NCBI GenBank assembly: GCA_907163375.1
Contig: CAJQUW010001859.1
Span: forward strand, 868,001 to 932,000
DNA length: 64,000 nt
Origin: Prostheceraeus crozeri
Lineage: Eukaryota; Platyhelminthes; Polycladida; Euryleptidae
Reading direction: 5' to 3'
The position numbers and the translations under genes were made by a program. Of this stretch, positions 20,137 to 29,764 are shown one piece after another (the first letter of the stretch is position 1; each line of letters starts with the position of its first letter). The notes under the pieces are model-generated. The model was not told where the DNA came from, did no database searches, and saw nothing but the letters and a program-made list of their open reading frames with translations.

Positions 20137-20204
20137 GATTTGGGCGTTTTTAAAAATACCCAATTTTCAAATTTTTCAAAATCTCAAATTTGAGAATTAC
20201 AATC

Positions 20205-20420
20205 GGGCGAAGCCCTAGAACCTTCGGTTCGATTTTCACCGCTTAAATCATGTCCGTTCCAGGACACCGAAAATCATAAAAGTTAAGAATCTCAAATTTG
20301 TGATTATGACATTTTTCATTGCTTAAATCATGACCGTTCAAGGACACCGAAAAAATCATAAAAGTTAAGAATCTCAAAATTTGAGAATTACAATCGGGCG
20401 AAGCCCTAGAACCTTCGGTT
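20205..20420. repeat. Two double-hairpin elements in left TIR
   Basis: GGGC-GAA-GCCC then AACC-TTC-GGTT occurs at 20205-20229 and again at 20396-20420. The reverse-oriented copy lies in the right TIR at 37919-37943. Confidence 0.9.
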
Positions 20421-20552
20421 CGATTTTCATTGCTTAAATCATGACCGTTCAAGGACACCAAAAATCATAAAAGTTGAGAATTTCAAATTCATGAATTTTA
20501 TCCATCTTTCAGGTTTTTAAAATATATCATGTGACTAATAATATTTCTTTAA

Positions 20553-20625
20553 AAGTGGAAGAAACAAAAGTGGAAGAAGCCGCAAGAATATATCCTTCAA
20601 TATCATATGAACGTAGTTCTACTAC
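20553..20625 (+). pseudogene. Inverted fragment of the gene start at 36058-36130
   Basis: This stretch closely matches the reverse complement of 36058-36130, the first codons of the membrane protein gene near the right end (E-E-T-K...A-R-I-Y-P). It makes the inverted repeat extend inward past the TIR, with no gene continuing from it. Confidence 0.7.
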
Positions 20626-20676
20626 CCCCTCCCTTCTAACTTCTATGGGTCCCTTAAGAAATTTTTTTATTATAAA

Positions 20677-21138
20677 ATGAGCAACATAAATAAGTTTTTT
20701 AAATTATATGGAACGCAAACTACGACAAATTTCGACCTAAAGAAAATCGCAAATGAATTAGGAATAAAGAATTTTCATGTTCTAATGAGAGACGAATTAC
20801 AATTCCTAAAAAATAAGCCAACAGGAACCTTCAGTTCCCGGAACAAAGTTCCATCAATAACTGTAAATTTCGTAACCAATCTCCATACGTCAGATGAAAA
20901 AGGCGTACATTGGTCAGCAGGACAAAGAAATATAAACTGTTCAAATTATTATTTTGACTCATACGGACTTCCACCTACGAATGAAGTAACAGAAATACTT
21001 GGCAATGGAATTTATAATACGTTTCAAATTCAAAAACCGGGAACTACTTATTGTGGACAATTATGTTTATACGTTTTGTACAAATTACAAAAAGGAGTAT
21101 CATTTCTAGATATTATGTTAGAGTTAAACAATCTATAA
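20677..21138 (+). CDS. Adenain-like cysteine protease, nested element
   Basis: The 153-aa protein has the catalytic order H (V-H-W-S-A-G), D (Y-Y-F-D-S-Y-G-L-P-P), C (T-Y-C-G-Q-L-C). The N-terminus carries T-Q-T-T-T-N-F-D-L, which also appears in the fragment at 36131-36327. A pair of hairpins at 20824-20852 is read through in frame near residues 50-58. It should mature the capsid proteins of this element, several of which bear adenain-type sites. Confidence 0.9.
   Translation: MSNINKFFKLYGTQTTTNFDLKKIANELGIKNFHVLMRDELQFLKNKPTGTFSSRNKVPSITVNFVTNLHTSDEKGVHWSAGQRNINCSNYYFDSYGLPPTNEVTEILGNGIYNTFQIQKPGTTYCGQLCLYVLYKLQKGVSFLDIMLELNNL
20824..20852. repeat. Hairpin pair inside protease gene
   Basis: GGAAC-CTTCA-GTTCC (20824-20838) is followed by GGAAC-AAA-GTTCC (20840-20852). 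Both are translated in frame. The arrangement matches the double-hairpin elements elsewhere, with different stem sequences. Confidence 0.7.
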
Positions 21139-21172
21139 CTCAAGCGAAGCTAGCTAAAGCGCCACCTAAAGG

Positions 21173-22477
21173 TTAAAGCTCTGTTTTCTGTAATTCATTT
21201 TGATAAAAACGACCTCTGATATCCTCATTATCTAAATCTTTAATTTCATAAGTAATCGGATAACTTTGATTTATTTTAGAAACTTCAAATATTTCTTTAG
21301 TCCAATAGCCAACAAAGCCTTTTTCAAATTTATTCTTATATTTAAATATTCTAACTCTATCTCCAATTTTAAATTTCGGCTTAAGTTTCTGCAAATTCGG
21401 ATTACTCTCATTCAAATTATTATTCTCGAATATTTTCTTTCGTATCAAATCAGGGTCGTCAGAAGCATTCTTTGGGGTTTCTTCAATACCAGAATGAACT
21501 TTATTATTGTACTCTTCTACAACTCCTGGTAATATCTTCAACCATTTCTGATTTCCTTGCTGAGTAAATTTCTTGAATAATTTATTTTTTAACGTCCGAT
21601 TGAATCTTTCTATCACTACAGCTTTTCCTGCATTTTCAGTTGAATAAACAATTTCAAATAGCGGCTGAACGTTTCGGTTATAAAATTCCGATCCTTTATC
21701 AACAAACAATTTCCTTGGCTTTCTATTACTTTCTTTAAAGATTCCTTCAAACGCATATTTAACTGATAGACCACTTTTATTTTTTAAAGGCTTTACCCAA
21801 GTGTATCGTGTATATAAATCTATAACGGTCAATGCGTATTTGTAGTCCCTTTCATTCGGCATATGAATAAGATCAGCACTCCAAATATCATCTTTATTAA
21901 ATACTTTTACTTTCAATAAATATTTAGGTCTTCTATATTCCTTGTGGATTTCAGACGCATAAACGTCTAAATTATGATTTTCATTTAAACCCTGACCGAA
22001 TAATATTTTAGCTTGTAAAGCTTTTTTAACAAACATTCTTTCAATTTTTTCTCTAAATGTAGGATTCTGAATACTATCTAATTCTTGAATCATCTTCTTA
22101 TCAGCTGCATGTCGAGAATTTAGATCATGATTTCGATAAGCTAAATCATGCCTGTAAGCTGCGGCATCTACTCTATTTATTGGTTCTTCACCTGGTTTCG
22201 GATTATTATTCTCATCTAGTCTTATATCTAATCGAGTTCCTGGACCAGTATATGAATGACCAGGAAGATGTTTTTCTTTCGAATATTTACTCCAAATAAA
22301 TCCAGGAAAGTTTTCTAATGTTTTTTGTATATCACCACCGAAGTGGTATGGAACTTTGTTCTTGTCACCTCCAATATCCTGACAATGTGAGTTTTTATTT
22401 TTGTTTAATAGATAATTCAATAAATCTAAATTAGAAATTTTTAATTTAGTTAAATTTTCGGAATTTGTAGAATTCAT
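21173..22477 (-). CDS. Integrase fused to parvovirus-type phospholipase A2 domain
   Basis: From the ATG at 22477 the protein is about 434 aa. Residues 45-135 carry the PLA2 pattern of parvovirus VP1: a Y-T-G-P-G-T-x-L-D calcium-binding loop, then D-x-A-A-Y-R-H-D-L-A-Y with the catalytic H-D pair and Tyr. Residues 190-430 form the integrase core: D in I-W-S-A-D-L, D in F-V-D-K-G-S-E-F, E in I-E-R-F-N-R-T-L-K. There is no chromodomain. PLA2 domains breach endosomes in parvoviruses; here the fusion may be cleaved by the protease or made as one chain. Hairpins at 22334-22361 are translated in the PLA2 part. Confidence 0.85.
   Translation of the reverse strand: MNSTNSENLTKLKISNLDLLNYLLNKNKNSHCQDIGGDKNKVPYHFGGDIQKTLENFPGFIWSKYSKEKHLPGHSYTGPGTRLDIRLDENNNPKPGEEPINRVDAAAYRHDLAYRNHDLNSRHAADKKMIQELDSIQNPTFREKIERMFVKKALQAKILFGQGLNENHNLDVYASEIHKEYRRPKYLLKVKVFNKDDIWSADLIHMPNERDYKYALTVIDLYTRYTWVKPLKNKSGLSVKYAFEGIFKESNRKPRKLFVDKGSEFYNRNVQPLFEIVYSTENAGKAVVIERFNRTLKNKLFKKFTQQGNQKWLKILPGVVEEYNNKVHSGIEETPKNASDDPDLIRKKIFENNNLNESNPNLQKLKPKFKIGDRVRIFKYKNKFEKGFVGYWTKEIFEVSKINQSYPITYEIKDLDNEDIRGRFYQNELQKTEL
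22334..22361. repeat. Hairpin pair inside PLA2-integrase gene
   Basis: ACCAC-CGAA-GTGGT (22334-22347) precedes GAAC-TTT-GTTC (22351-22361). The pair lies in frame just before the PLA2 motif. The stems are weaker than in the polymerase copies. Confidence 0.55.
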
Positions 22478-22508
22478 TTTAAAAGATAAAATAAATGTTT
22501 TACCGAAA

Positions 22509-22523
22509 AGAACCAAAGGTTCT
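22509..22523. repeat. Single hairpin between integrase and minor capsid genes
   Basis: AGAACC-AAA-GGTTCT is a perfect 6-bp stem with a 3-nt loop, placed between two head-to-tail minus-strand genes. It may be a remnant of a double-hairpin element. Confidence 0.6.
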
Positions 22524-22530
22524 GAGGTTA

Positions 22531-23016
22531 TTACCTTATCATACTAGGACTTAGATATATTCCAGAACCATCTTTAGTTTCTTTAATTTCAATTAAATCA
22601 TCAACATTGTGGAGAATATTTTTAAGAACTCGTTTTCCTTCATCAACTAATTTTAATTTACTAATAAAATTATCTACTATTCCGTCACCCCTAGCAACTT
22701 TCTCTAACTCTCTATTATGTCGTTTTTGTTCTTCTAATGCTGCTTTCTCTGATTTATTTTTATTTACTGCTTGGACAATACCAGCTGTCCCACCTGCAAC
22801 ACTTCCTGCTGAAGCTATGCCTCCTATTATTAGTGGAATTAATGGGAGAATCCCGCCATTCTTTTCTTCTTGTAATTGAATATTCTCTATCATTGGTTTA
22901 CTTATGTAATACTTTTTTTTGTTAATCGTAATAGTTTTAGGGGTATTTTTGTCAACAATATTACGTAATTTTAATTCAACAGTTTTATTATTAATATTAC
23001 TTTTCGCTTGCGACAT
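22531..23016 (-). CDS. Minor virion protein with adenain-type site and Gly-rich membrane segment
   Basis: The 161-aa protein has an N-terminal part ending in K-N-G-G-I-L-P-L-I-P-L, where G-G followed by a hydrophobic stretch resembles an adenain cleavage site. A Gly/Ala-rich segment (I-I-G-G-I-A-S-A-G-S-V-A-G-G) and a charged helix (H-N-R-E-L-E-K-V-A-R-G) follow. This set is common in Polintons and compared with adenovirus pVI. Starts with the A-run ATG motif. Confidence 0.7.
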   Translation of the reverse strand: MSQAKSNINNKTVELKLRNIVDKNTPKTITINKKKYYISKPMIENIQLQEEKNGGILPLIPLIIGGIASAGSVAGGTAGIVQAVNKNKSEKAALEEQKRHNRELEKVARGDGIVDNFISKLKLVDEGKRVLKNILHNVDDLIEIKETKDGSGIYLSPSMIR

Positions 23017-23036
23017 TTTTAATAAAAAATTTTAAG

Positions 23037-23232
23037 TTATCAAAAATTTAAATCTATTCTAGTTATGAAAAAATTTTAAGTTACCAAAAAATTTAAATCT
23101 ATTCTAGTTATGAAAAAATTTTAAGTTACTAAAAAATTTTAAGTTACCAAAAAATTTTAATCTATTCTAGTTATGAAAAATTTTAAGTTAAGAATTTTTA
23201 ATCTATTCTAGTTATGAAAAAATTTTAATTAA
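23037..23232. repeat. AT-rich direct repeats between minor and major capsid genes
   Basis: About four imperfect copies of a unit with TCTATTCTAGTTATGAAAAA and TTTTAAGTTA, spaced by 40-60 bp, fill the gap upstream of the minor virion gene. They may hold promoter or replication signals. Confidence 0.8.
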
Positions 23233-23239
23233 CTTATCA

Positions 23240-23264
23240 GAGCGAAGCTCCTCTGGCTTTAGCC
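23240..23264. repeat. Double-hairpin element at the 3' end of the capsid gene
   Basis: GAGC-GAA-GCTC (23240-23250) and GGCTTTAGCC (23255-23264) lie just past the capsid stop. The same pair occurs in both TIRs. Confidence 0.85.
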
Positions 23265-24593
23265 TATCCTTACCATCTTTCCATTAAGAATTTCAATAGA
23301 ATATTTTACATCTTCTAGCAATAAACCATAAGCCATCAATGAAGTTGTGGAATCTTTCTTTTCAATATTAATTGTTACATCACAACCATTTTTAATAATA
23401 TCTTCAGATTGTGCACTTAAATCGAAACAGAAAATTGGATATAAATGTCTCCAATCTCCAGGAGTTAATTGTGGTTCAACTCCAAATTCTGTACAAAGAT
23501 TTCGATAAGAATCATATCCTTCCATAAATTGATTATTGGTATCATCGAATCTTAATGGATCAATTGGATATCGCGTTTGATTTAATGAAACTTGTAAACT
23601 TCGAATTGTATTAATATGAAAAATATTATTGTTCTTATCAAAACTTGGAGAATTATTTCTTTGAAATGTTAGTAATAAATATCTTGGAGTATTCGCAGTT
23701 CTAGAAAAATGCCAGTTAAATCTTTGTTCGGAAAAAGTTACTGAACTAGCAGTACGCTTTAGAAAATTTACTGGAATTGGTTTGTTAGTATTTAATCTTT
23801 TTGCAATAGCTGTTTCAACCTCTAAACTGGGAGTAATATGCTTAATCCACCATTCAAGTCTATCAATTTTTAAATATGCTTTTTTCCCAGTCTTACCAAA
23901 AAAGATTAATTCATTATTTGCTGTACGATGAATTATTAATTAAAATTTTAATTGATATGATATTTTATCATAATCTAAATATCCGAATAATGGAGACAAT
24001 GACCAATTTACTGTCTGTTTACTTTTTTTGTTAAATTCACGTCTTTCTTTATATGCATCATTATTTGTTTTATTTAAATGTTTTGCAATATTTTCTACAT
24101 CTTTCGCAATTCCTGCGGCATCTGTTCCAGCGTGAGTTAAATCATCAACAATTATACCATCATTAGTATCAGGAAACCAACCTTCGATTTCATACTTTTT
24201 ATTATTTTCACCAATTGTTATAAATCTAAGCATTGTATCAATTACACCTGGAGAATCACTTATTGTTTCTATATTTTGAGTTGCAACATCTAAACGCATT
24301 TGTGTAAATAATCTTGGAAAGAAATTATTCTCTAGTGCAATATTATCGGTTTCTGGTAATGGTGTTGTAAAATTGGCATCACTATACAAAGAATATTCAC
24401 AGTGTAAAAATGAATCAGGTAGATATAAATAACTCTGCTGATTATCAACTTCAAAAATTAAATCTCCTCCAGTATTTACTCTACTGGAAGATCCGGGATT
24501 CATAGCAATTCTTATATAGTCATTCTTTTTTTGATTATAACTGACGAACGGAGGATCGTCTAATCTAAATTTATTTTCGATAAGCGAAGACAT
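23259..24593 (-). pseudogene. Major capsid protein (hexon) gene with one in-frame stop
   Basis: The frame of 445 codons is a Polinton/adintovirus major capsid of the family that starts D-D-P-P-F-V-S-Y. It has L-E-N-N-F-F-P-R-L-F, S-D-S-P-G-V-I-D-T-M-L-R-F, L-E-W-W-I-K-H, L-K-R-T-A-S-S-V-T-F and P-I-F-C-F-D-L-S-A-Q. A single TAA at 23940-23942 interrupts it at about codon 218 with the same frame open on both sides. This is a double jelly-roll protein of a different branch from the outer capsid. Decay, recoding or a sequencing error could each explain the lone stop. Confidence 0.85.
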
Positions 24594-24688
24594 TTTTATA
24601 AAAAATAATTTGACTTTTTGTTTTTCTCACACACAGAAAAAATTCTGCTAAAATAATTTTACTTAAATAATTTTACTTAAATATAATT

Positions 24689-25198
24689 TTAGAATTTTGC
24701 TAGCCCATTACCTCTTATTTCTTCAATTGTTTTTTTATTATTTTTATTTTCATTATGTTTACTATTAGACGGAGCTCCGCTCCTCAAGGTTTCACCCCCC
24801 ACAGCTATGTTAGCAATTTTATTTTTTGTTTCATCTGAAAGTTTTTTTAAATTTTTTAGTTCTTCAGAATCATTCCTAAGTTTACGAATAGCTTCTAGTT
24901 GTTTTAATTCGTTTTGAGATTTAACAGCATTTGATATTGCACTAGCTGTACTACCTATAGCAGCTGCTCCTTTTGCAGCAGATGTAATCAAATCTTTATT
25001 ATTTTTAATTAAGTTAACGATACTTCCAATACCAGAAAAGATGCCAGCCCCTTCTTTTTGGAACGTCTTTTCTAGGAACTTTTGTGTTCCGACAGTTTCT
25101 ACACTATCATAATGGTACATAGGTTTCTGAGATGGTTCATGAGCAATTTTATTATTTGATGCAAAATGTTTAAGATTGTGTTTATAAATTATAGGCAT
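24689..25198 (-). CDS. pVI-like virion protein with C-terminal adenain site
   Basis: The 169-aa protein has an amphipathic middle (G-I-F-S-G-I-G-S-I-V then A-A-K-G-A-A-A-I-G-S-T) and ends E-I-R-G-N-G-L-A-K-F. I-R-G-N-G fits the adenain consensus (M/I/L)-x-G-x-G and sits where adenovirus pVI is cut. A short C-terminal peptide would be released. A GGAGC-TCC-GCTCC and GGT-TTC-ACC hairpin pair (24771-24796) is translated in frame near residues 136-143. Confidence 0.7.
   Translation of the reverse strand: MPIIYKHNLKHFASNNKIAHEPSQKPMYHYDSVETVGTQKFLEKTFQKEGAGIFSGIGSIVNLIKNNKDLITSAAKGAAAIGSTASAISNAVKSQNELKQLEAIRKLRNDSEELKNLKKLSDETKNKIANIAVGGETLRSGAPSNSKHNENKNNKKTIEEIRGNGLAKF
24771..24796. repeat. 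Hairpin pair inside pVI-like gene
   Basis: GGAGC-TCC-GCTCC (24771-24783) and GGT-TTC-ACC (24788-24796) form adjacent hairpins in a very AT-rich gene and are read in frame. Confidence 0.65.
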
Positions 25199-25250
25199 TT
25201 TTTAGGATTAAATTTGACTTTTGGGAAAAATATCTACGTTAATATTTACG

Positions 25251-26139
25251 CTAAGATTTACGTTTGTGAATGGACAACAACTTCGAGATAACTTTATTAA
25301 TTGATTGTTGCACTTTATCTATTGCGTCAAGCAGCGTGTGATGTACTTTAATTTCTTTTCTATTAACTTGCATTTTCACCTGATTCATCTTCAACGCCGT
25401 TTTAAGTGCATTTAACTTAATTTTAAGAACATCTAATTGTCTTTTAACGGAATCTAACTGTTCTTTATTTTCTTTAGAGTTTTCTTGTAAATTTTTCTTT
25501 AATTCATTTTCTAAATTGATTTTAAGAGTTTTCATTTTATCAACTTTTTGATTAAGTGAGTTTACTTCATTTATTATTCTATTCATCTTTTTCATTTGTT
25601 GAGTAATTTTAGAACTTAATTCATCAACACTTTTTTGGAATGTAGTTTGTAACTGCTTTAAATTTTTTTTTAATTCTTTCAGGAAGTTTTTCTATTTCAT
25701 CTTCTAATTGTTCTTCTAACATTTTGATCTGATGTTTATTTTTAATTACAGCAGATTTTAACTTTATAGAAAGTAATATTAAAATTTTTGATTGTTCTGA
25801 AATCTTTTTAAAAAGTTTTGCTATATCTGCTTCTAGCTGTCTATCCTTTTTATCAAGTTTTAATAATTTTTCGTTTAATGATTTGTCATTAAGTTTTAGC
25901 AACTTTAATTCATTCATCAGTGGAACCAAAACATCGTTTATATATTTTTCCTTTAAATCATTGATTTGTGTATCAACATATTGTTTATTTGTTAACTCTG
26001 TATTTTGTTGTGGAAGAATAGAAAGATGCAATGTACCAGATAAAACGTCTCCAGTTTTCATGATATAATTTTCTATCTCTATTTCTAATTCACGATTATT
26101 CGGGATATATGCACCTCCACCAACATTTGGTAACATCAT
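25251..26139 (-). pseudogene. Fiber-like coiled-coil protein with homopolymer frameshift
   Basis: The N-terminal part has N-V-G-G-G-A-Y-I-P then M-K-T-G-D-V-L-S-G-T-L and T-E-L-T-N-K-Q-Y-V-D, the pattern of phage tail-fiber collar repeats. After that come long heptad-like Leu/Ile/Lys stretches. The frame shifts at a run of nine T (25663-25671, A on the coding strand) and continues in the next frame for 114+ codons of the same coiled coil. An attachment fiber standing on the penton is the likely role. The shift may be slippage, programmed or an error. Confidence 0.65.
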
Positions 26140-26151
26140 TTTTAAAACAAT

Positions 26152-26243
26152 AAAAAAGTAAAACTTTTTCTAATAAAAATAAAAAAATAAAATTTTTTCT
26201 AATAAAAATAAAAAAATAAAATTTTTTCTAATAAAAATAAAAA
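26152..26243. repeat. 31-bp AT-rich tandem repeat in divergent promoter region
   Basis: Three copies of a 31-bp unit (TCTAATAAAAATAAAAAAAT with a T-run) fill the space between the diverging fiber-like and clamp-like genes, ending in the ATG of the latter. Confidence 0.85.
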
Positions 26244-26244
26244 A

Positions 26245-27561
26245 ATGGAAAATCCAAATTTAAAAAAATTATATTCGCCCGCATCATCCTGTTCTTCTTA
26301 TTCGACGAGATCAACGGGATTTGAAAATAAATGTTTTGATAATAATAATAATAATAATAATCCATGTATAGATGTTAATATTTTATTTCAATTACAAGCC
26401 GAAATATTTAGAGAACAGACTAAAGGTTTACCTTCTATAGAAACTAATTATTGTTTATTTCCGGGGGATCCATTTATTAAATTTATGGAGATTGTAAGTA
26501 AATATAATGATGTAGCTTATGTTGAATTAAATAAAGAAAATATGGTTATAATAGGTCATAATAATGTTTATGGATTTATTAGAGCAGTGTTACCAATTAG
26601 TAATACTGATTGGATAGAAACTAAAATTATTAATTACATCAATATTAAAGAATTAGTTAAAAAATTAAAATCTTTTTCGAAAGAAAAAATTAGATTATTT
26701 GTTGACGATCAAAATCAATATAACATTCACATAGAGAGTAAAAAACATAATGAAGAATTATTATGTCAAGTTTATTATAGAGACACAATTTATAAACAAG
26801 AAACATTAGAAATGCCCCAAAGATATGATGATGATACGTATATAGGATTATATTCCAACTTAAATATTAATTTATTAAAATCTTATATAAATGGTTTAGC
26901 TCAACAAGAGAAAATTTATATGTGGTCTACACCTTATACTATTAACAATGACCATAATCATATTCATAATAAACGAACCGAAGATTCTAGGGCTTTGCCC
27001 GATCTTAAAGAATCTTATAATAATAATGATGATTCTGTAACATCTGAAAAAGGTGTAAATGGTAAAAAAGATTATAAAAATATTAGTAATTATAAAAATA
27101 TTAGTAATTATAAAAATTTATCTAAATTTCATTTTCTTACAATTGAAAATAATAATGATGGCATAGTTGAAGATACTGTTAGACAACTATGTGTGGGGTC
27201 TACAAAATTTAAATTAGGATTTACATCTAATCAATTTAAAATTTTATCATCTTTAACAAAAACTAAAAGTGATTCAAATTATGGTGGTGTTATTAAATTT
27301 TCCAAAAGAGATCAAAGACCAATATTTTTCTCTATTATATTATTATCAGATAAAAGATGTAATTTAGAATTAGATATTCCAATAAGAGAATGGTATCCTA
27401 TCATGGAAGGGCATCCTATACCAAAAAGTGTAATTTATGATGATGAAGAAACAATTTATGATGATGATGAAGAATCAATTGATGATGATGATGATGAATC
27501 AATAGTTAGTGAAAAAAAATTTAAATTATCTTTTGATAAAACATTATATGATGAAACTTAA
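26245..27561 (+). CDS. Unrecognised protein next to polymerase, possible sliding clamp
   Basis: The 438-aa protein is Asn/Asp rich with an Asn run near the N-terminus, an internal Y-K-N-I-S-N repeat and an acidic tail. Two regions (about residues 75-235 and 290-385) each show alternating strand patterns such as Y-V-E-L-N-K-E-N-M-V-I-I-G and F-K-L-G-F-T-S-N-Q-F. This could fit a PCNA-like or processivity factor fold, and the gene lies just upstream of the polymerase on the same strand. No diagnostic motif is present, so this is inference. A decayed double-hairpin element (26976-27000) is translated in the linker. Confidence 0.5.
   Translation: MENPNLKKLYSPASSCSSYSTRSTGFENKCFDNNNNNNNPCIDVNILFQLQAEIFREQTKGLPSIETNYCLFPGDPFIKFMEIVSKYNDVAYVELNKENMVIIGHNNVYGFIRAVLPISNTDWIETKIINYINIKELVKKLKSFSKEKIRLFVDDQNQYNIHIESKKHNEELLCQVYYRDTIYKQETLEMPQRYDDDTYIGLYSNLNINLLKSYINGLAQQEKIYMWSTPYTINNDHNHIHNKRTEDSRALPDLKESYNNNDDSVTSEKGVNGKKDYKNISNYKNISNYKNLSKFHFLTIENNNDGIVEDTVRQLCVGSTKFKLGFTSNQFKILSSLTKTKSDSNYGGVIKFSKRDQRPIFFSIILLSDKRCNLELDIPIREWYPIMEGHPIPKSVIYDDEETIYDDDEESIDDDDDESIVSEKKFKLSFDKTLYDET
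26976..27000. repeat. Decayed double-hairpin element inside clamp-like gene
   Basis: AACC-GAA-GATT with one mismatch precedes GGGC-TTT-GCCC. It is read in frame as R-T-E-D-S-R-A-L-P-D, a variant of the peptide seen in the polymerase. Confidence 0.8.
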
Positions 27562-27630
27562 TAAGATAAAACTTAATATGATAAAACTTAATATTATAAA
27601 ACTTAATATGATAAAACTTAATGTGATAAA
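27552..27630. repeat. Short AT-rich tandem repeat after clamp-like gene
   Basis: About five copies of a 16-17 bp unit (GATAAAACTTAATAT) start at the stop codon. Confidence 0.85.
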
Positions 27631-28016
27631 GAAAAAAATAACTAAAGAACGTGAAATATATAATAATATAAAATAACACTCAAGTCCTTGATATTAGAAT
27701 GTTTATATCTAAAATTAAAACACAAATTTTTTTCTTAAATTTTCTCTAAAAAAATAAAAAAAATGGAAAATACCAAGTTTTATTGTGTCTTATGTAAAAA
27801 AAAGTTGCAAACAAAAAGAAGTTATCAATCTCATTTAAATAGTAAATTGCATTTACAAAATGTAGAACGAGTTGATGAAGGAAATATATTAAAATTAAAT
27901 AGTTATAAAAACTATCTAGAAACATTGCCTACTGATATAAGAGTTAAAAAAATGTTTGATGATTATTCACATTCGGAATATAAAAAAGTTTTTAATAGTG
28001 AAGATGAGACCATACA

Positions 28017-28080
28017 AACCGAAGGTTCTAGGGCTTCGCCCGTACATGTGACATCGGAGATGTCTTCCAGGGCTTCGCCC
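28017..28080. repeat. Two adjacent double-hairpin elements inside polymerase gene
   Basis: The first is AACC-GAA-GGTT then GGGC-TTC-GCCC (28017-28041). The second is ACATC-GGA-GATGT then GGGC-TTC-GCCC (28051-28080). Both are in frame and give R-A-S-P-V endings. The left hairpin differs in sequence between the two but keeps its pairing. Confidence 0.9.
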
Positions 28081-28154
28081 GTACCAGATGGAAGATATTT
28101 ATTTGGCGATACTGATGAATTTGATGAAGCTGAACGAAACGATGAAGCCTTACA

Positions 28155-28240
28155 AACAGAAGGTTCTAGGGCTTCGCCCGTAACAGATATAAAATATTTA
28201 TTTAATCAGTCTTTTCGCACCGAAGGTTCCAGGGCTTCGC
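28155..28240. repeat. Two double-hairpin elements inside polymerase gene
   Basis: GGGC-TTC-GCCC hairpins at about 28169-28179 and 28229-28239 are each preceded by a GAA-GGTT arm. The first has lost one left-arm pair. Both are read as E-G-S-R-A-S-P-V. Confidence 0.85.
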
Positions 28241-29764
28241 CCGTTGAATATAATGAAACCGATAAAACTTTTTCTGATATTCTAACCAACTTTTATAATA
28301 TATTTAAGAAATCTTTCAAATGTTATATGAATGTAGAAGTACTTTATACAAAAAATGGACCTGATGGAATTCCTGAAGAAATAATACAAGGACATTTTAC
28401 AAATTCACAAGAAATTCATAATGTAAATGATATACAACCCATATTTGAATCGATGATACTTAAATTAGAAAATTGTATAATTGAAGCCCAGTTACGTGAA
28501 TCTGGTTGGAGATTTGTTAAAATAATATCTAAGAAAATAGTAATTGATAAATATAAAAATAATACTGGTGGTAGTTATGTTTCTTTACCTTTCAGTTCAC
28601 CACAAATAATCAACATAAAAAATGAAGATGATTATTGTTTTCTGTGGAGTATTATAGCACATTTACATCCTGCAGAATATCATAAAGAAAGACTAAGTCA
28701 TTATAATAAAGAAGAATACATAAATGAATTTGATCTTTCTGATGGCTTAGATGAATTTCCATATGATTATAATAGGTTAATAAAGTTTCATAAAAAGAAT
28801 AAAAATTTAATAGAAGTAAATGTTTTTGAATTAAATGTGAATTATGTTTCTATTGGTAAAATTATTCCACTTTACTCAGATTCAAAAAAATTTTATTTGA
28901 ATAATAAAAATTTATGTCAATCAGAAATAGTATATAATGATAGAGGAAATTACATGCATCATAATATTTTTTACCAAGGAAATATAATATGTACTGAAAA
29001 ATTTGAACTTGTTAAAACACTATCACCAATAATGATTAATCATAATAATTATAAAGGACGTACTGATGATTATAATTACAAATATTCATCTTTATCTTCA
29101 GAATATCAACAAAAATTAGAAAATTTAAATAAAAGTTTACAAAAATGTAAAACAGATTATCAACAACAAACAAAAATATTAGTACAAGAATATGGCCATA
29201 AATATGAAAATAAGATAGAAACGATTCAAAAATTAAATGAAGAAAATAATGAATTAAATAATGAAGAAAATGAAACCAATCAAAAAATAAATGAATCTTT
29301 AAGAAAATGTCTACAACAATATAAAGAACAATATGATAAAGTATATATTTATCAGCTACAAATATTAAATCAAAATTATTATCAAAATACATTTAATATT
29401 ACAAAAGAAATTAATGAAACACATGAAATATATCAAGATAAATTTGAAAAACTAGAACAGTCAAAACAACCAGCACAAGCGAATATATTATATTATCAGG
29501 GTCATTTTATATTGTGTAAAGATGTTTCTATATTTACAAAAACTTCAGATAATAAAAATTTTCCTTGTCTTCAATGTATGACAAGTTTTAAAACTTTAGA
29601 AGAAATGAATAGACATTTGGAGAATTGCCAACAAAATGAAGCAGTTCAAAATACTTTTCCAAAAGATGATTATTTAGAATATAATAAATGGTATTTCAAA
29701 AATAAAGTACCCTTTACTATTTATTGTGATTTTGAAGCATATAATGTTAATATGACACAAAATC

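Larger units (their letters stand above)
19880..20552 (+). repeat. Left TIR of nested Polinton with internal reiterations
   Basis: It is the inverted counterpart of 37771-38269 but longer because an inner block repeats. The tip segment ACCGTTCCAGGACACC recurs in whole or near-whole form near 20252, 20331 and 20448, each followed by an AAAATCATAAAAGTT block. Three double-hairpin elements lie in it. Confidence 0.9.

Noticed and set aside
29036-29392. Minus-strand frame opposite the polymerase coiled coil
   Set aside because: Phe/Ile/Leu-rich mirror of an Asn/Lys/Glu-rich coding strand.
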